Origin: Clostridiales bacterium
GTDB taxonomy: Bacteria > Bacillota > Clostridia > Oscillospirales > CAG-272
DNA: 64,000 nucleotides
Assembly: GCA_022791685.1 (NCBI GenBank)
Contig: JAAVZO010000008.1
Span: 62,001 to 126,000 of the forward strand
Direction of reading: 5' to 3'
Position 1 is the stretch's first letter; each line of letters opens with the position of its first letter. Positions 19,523 through 28,568 of the stretch are shown here, piece by piece. Position numbers and translations under genes: made by a program. The notes under the pieces were generated by a model that made no database searches, was not told the origin of the DNA, and saw only the letters and a list, made by a program, of their open reading frames with translations.

Positions 19523-19969
19523 ATGTATGCCGCAAAGAGGGTGACGAAGCTGCTTACAGGTGAATATTTCCATTCGCTCGACTCAAAAGGGCGCGTTTTC
19601 GTGCCGGCTAAGCTTCGTGAAGCGCTTGGGAATACCTTCATGCTTGCAAGAAGTGTGGACGGCTGTTTATCGCTCTATCACCTTGACGAGTGGACTAAAT
19701 TGACGGACAAGCTCGCCGCTCTGCCTGATACGCAGACACGTCCGATTCGGCGGTTTCTTTTTACATTCGCCTCAGAGGCGACACCTGATTCGCAGGGAAG
19801 AATAAATATTCCCGTCGGACTTCGCGAATATGCGTGTCTCGAACGTGAGGTCGCGATACTCGGTGTCGGCGACCATGCTGAGATATGGGCGGCTGACAGG
19901 TGGGAAGAGATGAAGTGCGGCGAGGACGCTGCAAACGTTGAAAAGATGATGAGAGAGCTTGGCTTGTGA
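19523..19969 (+). CDS. mraZ: Transcriptional regulator MraZ
   Basis: DNA-binding ring-forming protein with AbrB-like double folds that controls the dcw operon. LLTGEYFHSLDSKGRVFVPAK is the first half motif and ATPDSQGRINIP the second. With ATG at 19523 (MYAAKRV) it has 148 residues, close to the usual 140-145. A GTG at 19541 is the other possible start. The longer track ORF starts ahead of the predicted transcript start. It is the first gene of the cluster. Confidence 0.92.
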   Translation: MYAAKRVTKLLTGEYFHSLDSKGRVFVPAKLREALGNTFMLARSVDGCLSLYHLDEWTKLTDKLAALPDTQTRPIRRFLFTFASEATPDSQGRINIPVGLREYACLEREVAILGVGDHAEIWAADRWEEMKCGEDAANVEKMMRELGL

Positions 19970-20002
19970 TCAAGCCTAAAGCCCGATATAGAAAGATAAT
20001 AT

Positions 20003-20956
20003 ATGAATGAAACAAAAGTACCCGAATTTTCGCATTATTCAGTACTGCTGCATGAGTCAGTGGACGGGCTTGCGATAAAGCCGGGAGGAATATATGTCGA
20101 CTGCACGCTCGGCGGCGGCGGACATTCACTCGAGATCGTACGCAGCTTGACTGACGGTGGTCGGCTCATTGCCGTCGATCAGGATGACGCTGCTATTGCC
20201 GCATCGAAGCTGAGACTGCACGATTATATCGACCGCATTAGCTTTGTACACGATAACTTCAGCAATGTTGCGTCGGCGCTTGAAACGCTTGGAATCGAGG
20301 GAATTGACGGCGCAGTAATCGACCTTGGTGTATCGTCGTATCAGCTCGACACACCAGAGCGCGGATTTTCGTATATGCACGATGCACCGCTTGATATGAG
20401 AATGAATCCCGAAGCGCCGTTGACGGCGCGTGAGGTGGTAAATACCTACTCTGAGGAGCGGCTGAAAAAGCTGATATTCGATTACAGCGAGGAGCGCTTC
20501 GCCGGACGGATCGCGTCGGCGATATGCAATGCACGTGAATTAAAGCCTATCGAAACTACATATGAGCTTGTTGATATAGTAAGATCCGCGATATCGGCTA
20601 AGGCGCGTGAAGACGGCCCTCACCCGGCGAAGCGCACATTTCAGGCGATACGTATTGAGGTAAACAGTGAGCTTGCAGTAATAGAACCGACACTGAATGC
20701 GCTTATTGAAGCGCTCAATCCGGGTGGAAGACTGTCGGTGATCACATTCCATTCGCTTGAAGACCGCATTGTTAAGCAGACCTTTGCCGCGTGGTCGAAG
20801 GGCTGTACCTGCCCGCCGGATTTCCCAGTGTGCGTATGCGGAAATAAACCGAAAATAAAGCAAATAAACCGCAAGCCGATACTCCCGAGTGAGCATGAGC
20901 TTGATGAAAATCCGCGTTCGAGAAGCGCAAAATTAAGAATAATCGAGAAGCTGTAA
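20003..20956 (+). CDS. rsmH: 16S rRNA (cytosine1402-N4)-methyltransferase RsmH
   Basis: SAM-dependent enzyme (old name MraW) that methylates C1402 in the decoding centre. Motifs: HYSVLLHESVDGL at the start, VDCTLGGGGHS near residue 31 (SAM site), GVSSYQLD near 108 and HPAKRTFQAIRIEVN near 205. The C-terminus has the family's SxSAKLRIIEK ending. 317 residues is normal. Second gene of the dcw operon. Confidence 0.97.
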   Translation: MNETKVPEFSHYSVLLHESVDGLAIKPGGIYVDCTLGGGGHSLEIVRSLTDGGRLIAVDQDDAAIAASKLRLHDYIDRISFVHDNFSNVASALETLGIEGIDGAVIDLGVSSYQLDTPERGFSYMHDAPLDMRMNPEAPLTAREVVNTYSEERLKKLIFDYSEERFAGRIASAICNARELKPIETTYELVDIVRSAISAKAREDGPHPAKRTFQAIRIEVNSELAVIEPTLNALIEALNPGGRLSVITFHSLEDRIVKQTFAAWSKGCTCPPDFPVCVCGNKPKIKQINRKPILPSEHELDENPRSRSAKLRIIEKL

Positions 20957-20985
20957 TAAAAATATAAAGAAGGGTGATTTTAACT

Positions 20986-21843
20986 GTGACTGACGCTGCG
21001 TCTAAAAAAATGAATAATAACGAATCCATGCAAGGATTCAATATGCGCAGCGGACAGCATACAGCGCAGCGCACTACACACCCAGCGTATAAATCTTATT
21101 CATGGAGTACGCTAACACGTCAACAGCCTACTCCGGCTCGCGTACCTCAGGCGAACAGCACACGTCAACGTCCTGCTGATCCAGCGGTCAAGAATATGGC
21201 GGCAGGAGCTGTCCGTACTGGATATGCAGATCCTAACGCTCGTCCTACATTTAATGCCGGAGCTAACCTTGGAAGAAGTGTTGGAGCTGCAAACGGGCGT
21301 ATGAATCCGGCTGCAAGGCCTAAACAGCAGACTCGACCGGCTGCTAAAGCTAATGCTGGTGCAGTAAAGAGCACGGCATCGGCGGCTAAGAAAAAAGTTG
21401 CTGCGATAAAGACAAAATCTATAACAACATTACATACAATTGCCGCTGAGAAGCGATACGCATTCCCAATGGCTATCGTCCTTATAGCAGTTTCGCTGAC
21501 GATATTGGTTCTCGCGATAATAACTACATCTGTACGTATCAATGAGATCACCACCGAAAACGCTGCTCTGAAGCGCGAGTATAATTCGCTTGTAGCAGAT
21601 GAAAATGAGCTGCGTATGCAGCTTGAAGTTCGCGACGATCTCCGTGTAGTTGAGACTATAGCGAAAGAAGAGCTCGGCATGGTAAAGAAGGATCAGGCGC
21701 AGAAGTATTATTTGACAATACACAAAGAAGATAAAATCGAGCTTATCGAGGATGTTGTAGAGCACAAGAGCAGCTTTATTGACGGAATTCTCTCATTCGG
21801 CGGCTCGATTGTTGAACGTATACGTGCATTTTTCGGACTGTAA
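20986..21843 (+). CDS. ftsL: FtsL-type division protein with long disordered N-terminus
   Basis: Bitopic membrane protein expected to join the FtsQ-FtsL-FtsB complex that activates septal wall synthesis. The first 160 residues are cytoplasmic, basic and rich in Ala, Pro, Gln and Arg. A TM segment follows (AFPMAIVLIAVSLTILVLAI), then a short coiled coil (EITTENAALKREYNSLVADENELRMQ) and LGM, as in FtsL/FtsB proteins. Typical FtsL has 100-130 residues, so the extension is unusual. GTG at 20986 fits the ribosome site AAGGGTG better than the GTG at 20974. The position between rsmH and ftsI supports the call. Confidence 0.8.
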   Translation: MTDAASKKMNNNESMQGFNMRSGQHTAQRTTHPAYKSYSWSTLTRQQPTPARVPQANSTRQRPADPAVKNMAAGAVRTGYADPNARPTFNAGANLGRSVGAANGRMNPAARPKQQTRPAAKANAGAVKSTASAAKKKVAAIKTKSITTLHTIAAEKRYAFPMAIVLIAVSLTILVLAIITTSVRINEITTENAALKREYNSLVADENELRMQLEVRDDLRVVETIAKEELGMVKKDQAQKYYLTIHKEDKIELIEDVVEHKSSFIDGILSFGGSIVERIRAFFGL

Positions 21844-21995
21844 GCTAATAGAATATTATCATAAATAGGATACAGATAAGAGCAGGCAGCGTGAAAGTTG
21901 ATTTTTCGTGTCACGAGGTAAATAACCCGGACAAGGTTTTATGAGGCTTGCTCTTTGATGTTTTAAACCATGAAATAGTTGAAAGGCGGTAGTAA

Positions 21996-24323
21996 ATGGC
22001 TTTCCCTTCACAGCACAGCAAAATGAATGTGCGGGCAATTATATTTGTAGTAGTGATAATACTCTTTTTCTGCGCTCTAATTGGACGATTATTCGTATTG
22101 CAGGTCATTAAATTCGACTATTATCAATCGATAGTAATTGACCAGCTTACCCGCGAAACTAACACAACTCCGAACCGCGGCAAGATTTATGATACTAATA
22201 TGAATCTGCTTGCGACGAATACGACGGTATATCGTGTGTTTATTTCACCATACGATATTGCCGGCGGCAAAGAAGCATTTGCAGATATTGATGATGACGC
22301 TATCGAAGCGGTAATGGCGATGAAGGCTGAGGAAATGCCTCAGAATGAATATGCGATACTTATCGCAAATAAGTGCGCTGAGCTGCTCGGAGTTGACTAT
22401 GACACCGTTATGGAAAAGGCTCAGAAGGTCAGACGGCGTGATGAGACTATAAAAAAGAATGTCGACCCTGAAACTGCTGCTGAGCTGATGAAGTTCGTTC
22501 AGGATAACGGACTTACCAATATGCTCAATTTTTCTGCTGAGCTCAAGCGTTATTACTGCTATAATGAGCTTGCGAGCCATGTACTCGGCTTTACAAACTC
22601 AGACGGCAACGGCGTTTACGGCGTTGAGGCTACATATAACGACTATCTTAAGGGCGTGTCAGGTAAATATATAACTGCACGTGACGCGTTGGGTCACGAT
22701 ATGCCGTTTAAATACGAGAGTTACGTCGGTGCGGAAAATGGTACTAATCTTGTTATTACGATAGACCTGCGCATTCAGTACGAGCTTGAGAATCAATTGA
22801 AGGCGGCGTATGAATCGGCAGCTGCGGGCAATCGTGTCTGCGGACTTGTAATGGACCCTAACACCGGAGCTATACTTGCGATGGCGGTATATCCGAATTA
22901 CGACTGCAATAATCCATATACTCTGGCTGAAGAGTTTATGATAGAGCTTGAATCATGCGAATATGCACCTGAAAGCGATGAGTATGCGCAGCTGAAAAGC
23001 TCGCTTATCTATCAGATGTGGAACAATAAGTGTGTCAGTGAGACATACGAGCCCGGCTCGACATTTAAAATAATAACTGCGTCAGTCGCACTCGAGGAGG
23101 ACGCGGTGAAGGTCGACGATACCTTCTACTGTTCGGGACATTACCGCGGCGAGGGATATTCACAGGCTATCGCCTGCCACAAGCTCGCCGGTCACGGTCG
23201 TGTAACATTTGCACGCGGACTCCAGCAGTCCTGCAACCCAACGTTAATGCAAACGGCAGAGCGCATAGGACTCGAGACCTTCTATAAATATTTCGAAGCG
23301 TTCGGCTATACCTCGCGGACTGGAATAGACCTTCCAGCTGAGGTTTTCGGTATTTACCATCAGCAGAGCGCAATGCACGCGACAGAGCTCGCGGTATATT
23401 CCTTTGGTCAGACCTTCAAAATTACCCCATTGCAGCAGCTTACAGCTATCTGCTCGGTGGCTAACGGCGGATATATTGTAACTCCGCACGTAATGAAGGA
23501 AATGATAGATGACGACGGAAATGTGATAAGCAGCTATGAGCTCGACAACAAACGTCAGATACTCAGCGAAGAGACCTGCACAACGCTTACTCAGATACTT
23601 GCTGAGGGCGTAGCAACTGACGGCGGCGCTAAGAACGCCTACGTCAAAGGTTACAGCGTAGCAGCAAAAACTGGTACGTCGCAGAAGCAGGATAAATACG
23701 ATGAGAATGGCGAACGTCCTTACCGTATCGGTTCGTGCGTAGCATTCGCTCCGGCGGAGGACCCACAGATAGCTGTACTTATAATGGTCGACGAACCGAC
23801 CAGCGGCGTTTCCTACGGCGGTACAGTTGCTGCACCGTTCGTTGCGAAATTCCTCGCCGCAGCGCTTCCATATCTCGGCATTGAGCCGCAGTATACTGAG
23901 TCTGAGCTTGCTAATATGGAAATAAACATAGGCAACCTCGTTGGTATGGATATCGAAGACGCTGGTCTCTATCTCACCAACCGCAAGCTGACATTCCAAA
24001 AGAAAGGTAACGGCAATGTTGTTACCGCACAGATACCGGAAGCTGGAAGCCGTCTGTCGGTCGACAATGGCGTTGTATACCTCTATACTGAGGGTGAGCT
24101 GCCGTCTGATACTGTTACAGTTCCTGACCTCATGGGTAAAAATGCGAATGCCTGCAACCGTCTCATCGTCAACAGCAAGCTTAATATCCGTATTGACGGC
24201 TCGCTGAACTACAGCGAAGGCGATACTGCACAGGTTATCTCGCAGTCGCCGGCCGCCGGAACTCAGGTATCACCGGGTACGGTAATAACTGTTGAATTCA
24301 GACATATGGACGGTACAGACTAA
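21996..24323 (+). CDS. Class B penicillin-binding protein, SpoVD/FtsI type with two PASTA domains
   Basis: Transpeptidase that crosslinks septal (or spore cortex) peptidoglycan with a SEDS polymerase. N-terminal TM anchor at about 10-32, then a dimerisation domain with PNRGKIYD, and the transpeptidase domain. The active serine is in EPGSTFK near residue 353, SxN is LQQSCN near 412, and KTG is AAKTGTSQ near 556. Two PASTA domains end the protein (GMDIEDAGLYL and VPDLMGKNANAC). PASTA in this position is typical of SpoVD and of clostridial FtsI, and only one such gene is present, so it may serve vegetative division. Confidence 0.93.
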   Translation: MAFPSQHSKMNVRAIIFVVVIILFFCALIGRLFVLQVIKFDYYQSIVIDQLTRETNTTPNRGKIYDTNMNLLATNTTVYRVFISPYDIAGGKEAFADIDDDAIEAVMAMKAEEMPQNEYAILIANKCAELLGVDYDTVMEKAQKVRRRDETIKKNVDPETAAELMKFVQDNGLTNMLNFSAELKRYYCYNELASHVLGFTNSDGNGVYGVEATYNDYLKGVSGKYITARDALGHDMPFKYESYVGAENGTNLVITIDLRIQYELENQLKAAYESAAAGNRVCGLVMDPNTGAILAMAVYPNYDCNNPYTLAEEFMIELESCEYAPESDEYAQLKSSLIYQMWNNKCVSETYEPGSTFKIITASVALEEDAVKVDDTFYCSGHYRGEGYSQAIACHKLAGHGRVTFARGLQQSCNPTLMQTAERIGLETFYKYFEAFGYTSRTGIDLPAEVFGIYHQQSAMHATELAVYSFGQTFKITPLQQLTAICSVANGGYIVTPHVMKEMIDDDGNVISSYELDNKRQILSEETCTTLTQILAEGVATDGGAKNAYVKGYSVAAKTGTSQKQDKYDENGERPYRIGSCVAFAPAEDPQIAVLIMVDEPTSGVSYGGTVAAPFVAKFLAAALPYLGIEPQYTESELANMEINIGNLVGMDIEDAGLYLTNRKLTFQKKGNGNVVTAQIPEAGSRLSVDNGVVYLYTEGELPSDTVTVPDLMGKNANACNRLIVNSKLNIRIDGSLNYSEGDTAQVISQSPAAGTQVSPGTVITVEFRHMDGTD

Positions 24324-24348
24324 ATATTGGCATAATTATATCCCCGCG

Positions 24349-24398
24349 CGCATAAATATCAATAACAGCAAATTGAAATTATTATTGATATTTATGCG
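24349..24398. repeat. 17-bp perfect inverted repeat ahead of murE
   Basis: CGCATAAATATCAATAA and its exact complement are separated by 16 bases, starting 25 bases after the penicillin-binding protein gene and ending just before the murE ribosome site (GAGGGAA). No T run follows, so it is not a standard terminator. It could be an RNA stabiliser or a processing site inside the operon. Confidence 0.75.
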
Positions 24399-24414
24399 AA
24401 TGTGAGGGAATAAT

Positions 24415-25947
24415 ATGGCAGGGCTTGCAAGACTTTTAAACGGCACAACAGTTGTTTCGGCAAGGATCTCATCTACGGATTTTGATTACGGTGCGCTTCG
24501 TACCAACTCATTTGACGTTCTTGACGGAGATGTGTTTATCTGTATCAAGGGCGGGAAAAATGACGGACATGATTTTATCTGCATTGCGCATGAGCGCGGC
24601 GCAGGGCTTATTATATGCGAACGCGTGACTGATTATCTCAGTGAGCACACTGAGCTTGACTATGTATTAGTTGAAAACTCACGGCTCGCGGCGGCGAATA
24701 TGTGGAATGAGCTATGCGGACGACCATCTGATAAGCTCACACTTGTAGCAGTAACCGGAACTAACGGTAAAACTTCAACTACCTATTTTCTGCGTGAGAT
24801 ATTCAAGGCGGCGGGATATAAAACGGGTATCGTCGGTACGGTGAAGTGCCTTGTCGGCGATGAGACCGAGATTATATCCGAAGCGCCCGATTCGCACGTC
24901 AATTCGATGACTACGCCCGCGCCTGAACGGCTTTACCCCGAGCTTGCGCATATGGTGGATGAGGGCGTGGAGATAGTCTTTATCGAAGCGTCGTCACACT
25001 CACTTTCTCAGTATCGGCTCGACCCATTGCATTTCGCGGTCGGAATATTCACAAATCTTACGCCTGAGCATCTCGACTATCATGGAACGATGGATGATTA
25101 TTTCAATGCGAAGAAGCGGCTGCTTGACCTTTGCAGAGTGGCGGTCGTAAACGCGGATGACAAGTACTTTTCCTCGCTCATCCCGCTGAAGAGACTTCCA
25201 ATGGTGAGTTACTCGCTGCTTGGTGAGAATGGTACAGAATACGGTGCTGACGCTGACTTCATTGCACGCAATCAATGCTGCATGATAGATGGCGGAATAA
25301 GCTATGATCTATGCGAACAGGGCGGTGATTATCATATAACCTGCCCGATATCCGGTGAATTTACGATAAGCAATACGTTAGCTGCTATAAGCGCTGCACG
25401 GCTCTTTCGTATCAAGCCGGACGTTATCGCGTCTGCGCTTGCAGATTGCCCGCAAGTACCGGGACGAATGGAGCGCGTGGATTCTCCGAAGCCGATAGAT
25501 TTTGAGGTCTACATAGACTATGCACATACTCCAGACGCGCTCGAAAAGGCTATGCTGGCTTTGAAGCCACACAAACGACCGGGTGGTCGACTGTGCGTAT
25601 TATTTGGCTGCGGCGGCGACCGTGACAAGTCCAAGCGCCCATTGATGGGTGCAGCTGCGACAAGCATTGCGGATTTTACGCTGATCACTGGCGACAATAG
25701 CCGGAGTGAGAATCCGCGTTCTATAATATGCGATATTTTGCGCGGCATTGATAAAACAGCTGAATACAAGGTTATCGAGCGCCGCGATGACGCAATAAGA
25801 TACATGATCTCACAGGCTCGTTCTGGTGATGTAATATTGCTTGCTGGAAAGGGGCATGAGGATTACGAGATCGACTCGAACGGCAAGCATCCGTTCTCTG
25901 AGAAGGATATCGTATATAAAGCTATAGAAAATATAAAATTGAAATAA
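24415..25947 (+). CDS. murE: UDP-MurNAc-tripeptide synthetase MurE
   Basis: Adds the third amino acid of the peptidoglycan stem peptide. The ATP site VTGTNGKTSTT is at residues 113-123 and HTPDALEKA lies near residue 373. In the specificity loop DAP-adding enzymes have D-N-P-R; here the matching stretch is GDNSRSENPRS, with Ser for Pro and the arginine kept. The arginine suggests meso-diaminopimelate rather than lysine, but the changed motif leaves some doubt. Length 510 is slightly above the usual 480-495. Confidence 0.92.
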   Translation: MAGLARLLNGTTVVSARISSTDFDYGALRTNSFDVLDGDVFICIKGGKNDGHDFICIAHERGAGLIICERVTDYLSEHTELDYVLVENSRLAAANMWNELCGRPSDKLTLVAVTGTNGKTSTTYFLREIFKAAGYKTGIVGTVKCLVGDETEIISEAPDSHVNSMTTPAPERLYPELAHMVDEGVEIVFIEASSHSLSQYRLDPLHFAVGIFTNLTPEHLDYHGTMDDYFNAKKRLLDLCRVAVVNADDKYFSSLIPLKRLPMVSYSLLGENGTEYGADADFIARNQCCMIDGGISYDLCEQGGDYHITCPISGEFTISNTLAAISAARLFRIKPDVIASALADCPQVPGRMERVDSPKPIDFEVYIDYAHTPDALEKAMLALKPHKRPGGRLCVLFGCGGDRDKSKRPLMGAAATSIADFTLITGDNSRSENPRSIICDILRGIDKTAEYKVIERRDDAIRYMISQARSGDVILLAGKGHEDYEIDSNGKHPFSEKDIVYKAIENIKLK

Positions 25948-25981
25948 AAATACATTATGTAACAATAAATGGAGATTTAAA

Positions 25982-27415
25982 ATGAGCATCAAGTACAAAA
26001 AGGAAATATTTACCGCTGGTGAGATTGCTCAGATACTCGGTGTCGATAAAAACTGCGGCACCGGTATCAGCTGTATAACTACCGATTCCCGTGAGACCGA
26101 ATCAGGCGCACTGTTTGTCGCTCTCAAGGGTGAGCGCTTTGACGGAAACGACTATATCCCGCAGGCTATCGCGCGCGGTGCGTCGGTCGTTGTCGCTGAG
26201 CGTATGCCTTCTGAGCTTACGGATGATGAGCAGAAGCGTGTATATGTAGTCGATAATTCTGTCGTTGCCTTTGGCAAGATCGCAAAGGCATACAAGAGCC
26301 GTATAAATCCGCGTACTATTGCGGTTACCGGTAGTGTTGGTAAAACTACTACGAAGGAATTTATATATGCTGTATCTGGCGCGCGTTTTGTGACGCACAA
26401 GACAGAGGGAAATTTCAATAATGAGATCGGACTTCCGCTTTCGATATTCAAGATGCCGGAGTCTGCTCAGGTGTCGGTTCTCGAAATGGGTATGAGTCAG
26501 GCTGGCGAAATACATCATCTTACTACCATTGCAAATCCGGATATCGCGGTGATCACCAACATTGGCAACTCACATATCGAGAATCTCGGCTCGCGTGAAA
26601 ATATCTGCAAGGCTAAGCTTGAGATAATCGACGGAATGCCGGACGACGGATGGGTAATTCTCAATGCTGACGAGCCTATGCTTTTTGCTCAGAAAGGAAA
26701 GCTGAAGCAGAATCTTCTGTTTGTCTCACTTTCAAATCCTCAGGCAGACTACCGTGCGCTCAATATCCGTGAATACGAGGACAGCACAGAGTTTGACCTC
26801 GTCGCCAAAAAGCGCGTAGTTACAAATGTGCGTATACCGACTATCGGTCGTCACAATGTATATGACGCGACATACGCGTTTGCTGTCGGTGAACTGCTCG
26901 GCATGAGCGATGAGGAGATCAAGCGCGGACTTATTTCGTTCAGAAATACCGGAATGCGTCAGAATATATATGAGTACGGCGGAATCACGCTTATTGAGGA
27001 CTGCTACAATGCAGGACCTGAATCAATGAAGGCTGCGATCGATGTACTCGCAAAGCTGGCGGACAAGAATAATTGCCAGTCTATCGCAGTACTCGGCGAT
27101 ATGCGTGAGCTCGGCGACTATTCAAAGCAGCTGCATATGGAGATAGGAACGATGGTCGCATCGCGTCATATCTCGCAGCTTCTGACATACGGGCGTGAGG
27201 CGGAGAATATCGCGCTTGGCGCAATAAATCATGCTTTCAAACCAGACAATATCAGCATAAATACCAGTGTCGAGAATCCGGCAGCGTCGGCTCATGCTAT
27301 ATATAAGCTGCTTAACCGTGGAGACGCTGTACTTTTCAAGGCGAGCCGCGCGGTAAGACTTGAGCGCGTCATTGACGAATTGAAGAAGCTTATTGACGCG
27401 AAAGGTATTGAATAG
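25982..27415 (+). CDS. murF: UDP-MurNAc-tripeptide:D-Ala-D-Ala ligase MurF
   Basis: Adds D-Ala-D-Ala, the last step of the soluble precursor. The ATP site is AVTGSVGKTTTKE near residue 113; EGNFNNEIGLPLS and EMGMSQAGEI follow, both MurF hallmarks. EDCYNAGPESM near 340 and LGDMRELG near 377 lie in the C-terminal part. Length 477 is normal. Its TAG stop codon is the first three bases of a family 1 palindromic element. Confidence 0.96.
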   Translation: MSIKYKKEIFTAGEIAQILGVDKNCGTGISCITTDSRETESGALFVALKGERFDGNDYIPQAIARGASVVVAERMPSELTDDEQKRVYVVDNSVVAFGKIAKAYKSRINPRTIAVTGSVGKTTTKEFIYAVSGARFVTHKTEGNFNNEIGLPLSIFKMPESAQVSVLEMGMSQAGEIHHLTTIANPDIAVITNIGNSHIENLGSRENICKAKLEIIDGMPDDGWVILNADEPMLFAQKGKLKQNLLFVSLSNPQADYRALNIREYEDSTEFDLVAKKRVVTNVRIPTIGRHNVYDATYAFAVGELLGMSDEEIKRGLISFRNTGMRQNIYEYGGITLIEDCYNAGPESMKAAIDVLAKLADKNNCQSIAVLGDMRELGDYSKQLHMEIGTMVASRHISQLLTYGREAENIALGAINHAFKPDNISINTSVENPAASAHAIYKLLNRGDAVLFKASRAVRLERVIDELKKLIDAKGIE

Positions 27416-27505
27416 TCTTATTCGATAACCTTTTGATCAAATTTTAAAAATGCTGATAAAATCAGCATTTTTAAAAGCGGATATTCGGTTGTCAAACAAG
27501 TCTAT
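27413..27505. repeat. Nested palindromic element, family 1, copy B
   Basis: Outer arms: TAGTCTTATTCGATAACC and CGGTTGTCAAACAAGTCTA (about 14 of 18 pairs). Inner hairpin: TTTTAAAAATGCTGAT and its perfect complement around AAA. Compared with copy A, inner G-C pairs are replaced by A-T pairs, so the pairing is kept. It lies inside the dcw operon, between murF and mraY. Confidence 0.85.
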
Positions 27506-27534
27506 TAAGTTATTATTTGGAGAAATCAATTTAT

Positions 27535-28518
27535 ATGATCCAATATTTTATAATCGCACTTATACTGACTTTCGCCCTGACGGCGATAGCGGCTCGTATA
27601 CTCATTCCAAAGCTGAAAAGCATGAAGCTTGGTCAGCAGATACTCGACATCGGTCCGCGTTGGCATAAGAGCAAAGAGGGCACTCCTACAATGGGCGGTC
27701 TCAGCTTTATCGCGGCATCGCTTATTGTGTTCCTGATATTGACGATATACAGCTTTTGTACTGGAGCATTTGAAGGCTTTGAAAAGCTTATAATCGTAAT
27801 GGTGATGGCGACAGCTAATGGAGCTATCGGAATCGTCGATGACCTTACAAAGTTCAAGAATCATCACAATGAAGGTCTCACACCGTCCCAGAAATATCTG
27901 CTTCAGCTCATATGTGCAGGTCTGTTTTTGGCGGCGATGAAGCTCACCGGAAATCTGACGACTGAGCTTTATATCCCATTTGTAGGTGTAAGAGTCGAGC
28001 TTGGCATATTCTATTATCTGCTCTCGATTCTGCTTATTACTGGAGTTATAAACAGCGTCAACCTCACCGACGGTATCGATGGACTCGCAAGCAGCGTAAC
28101 ACTCGCGGTCGGTGCGTTTTTCGCGGTGGCGGCTTTTAGACTCGGACAGCTTCCAACGGCGCTTATGTCGGCGATTACGATAGGCGCTTGCCTTGGTTTC
28201 TTGGTATACAACTTCTACCCGGCACGTGTATTCATGGGCGATACTGGTTCACTGTTCCTTGGTGGACTTGTAATCGGTATGGCATATATGATAGATAATC
28301 CACTGCTTGTTGTGATAATCGGAATCATATACATCTGCGAGGCGCTGTCGGATATCATACAGGTATCATATTACAAGCTCACACACGGTAAGCGCATTTT
28401 CAAGATGGCGCCGATACATCATCACTTTGAAAAGTGCGGATGGAGCGAATTAAAGATCGTCGGTGTATTTTCGCTTGTAACAGTTATCGCAGGAGTTATC
28501 GCGTATTTCGGGCTTTAA
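27535..28518 (+). CDS. mraY: Phospho-MurNAc-pentapeptide translocase MraY
   Basis: Membrane enzyme that makes lipid I from UDP-MurNAc-pentapeptide and undecaprenyl phosphate. About ten TM segments. Conserved cytoplasmic motifs: GTPTMGGL near residue 45, GIVDDLTK near 95, NLTDGIDGLA near 175 and FMGDTGSLFLGG near 230. MAPIHHHFEKCGW near 290 is the His cluster. ATG at 27535 with TTTGGAGAAA upstream is preferred over the TTG at 27517. In most clusters murD follows; here ftsW does. Confidence 0.97.
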   Translation: MIQYFIIALILTFALTAIAARILIPKLKSMKLGQQILDIGPRWHKSKEGTPTMGGLSFIAASLIVFLILTIYSFCTGAFEGFEKLIIVMVMATANGAIGIVDDLTKFKNHHNEGLTPSQKYLLQLICAGLFLAAMKLTGNLTTELYIPFVGVRVELGIFYYLLSILLITGVINSVNLTDGIDGLASSVTLAVGAFFAVAAFRLGQLPTALMSAITIGACLGFLVYNFYPARVFMGDTGSLFLGGLVIGMAYMIDNPLLVVIIGIIYICEALSDIIQVSYYKLTHGKRIFKMAPIHHHFEKCGWSELKIVGVFSLVTVIAGVIAYFGL

Positions 28519-28568
28519 GTTCGGAATGCGGCAGAGTTATTTAAACATTTATTATGGAGGTGGTCGGT

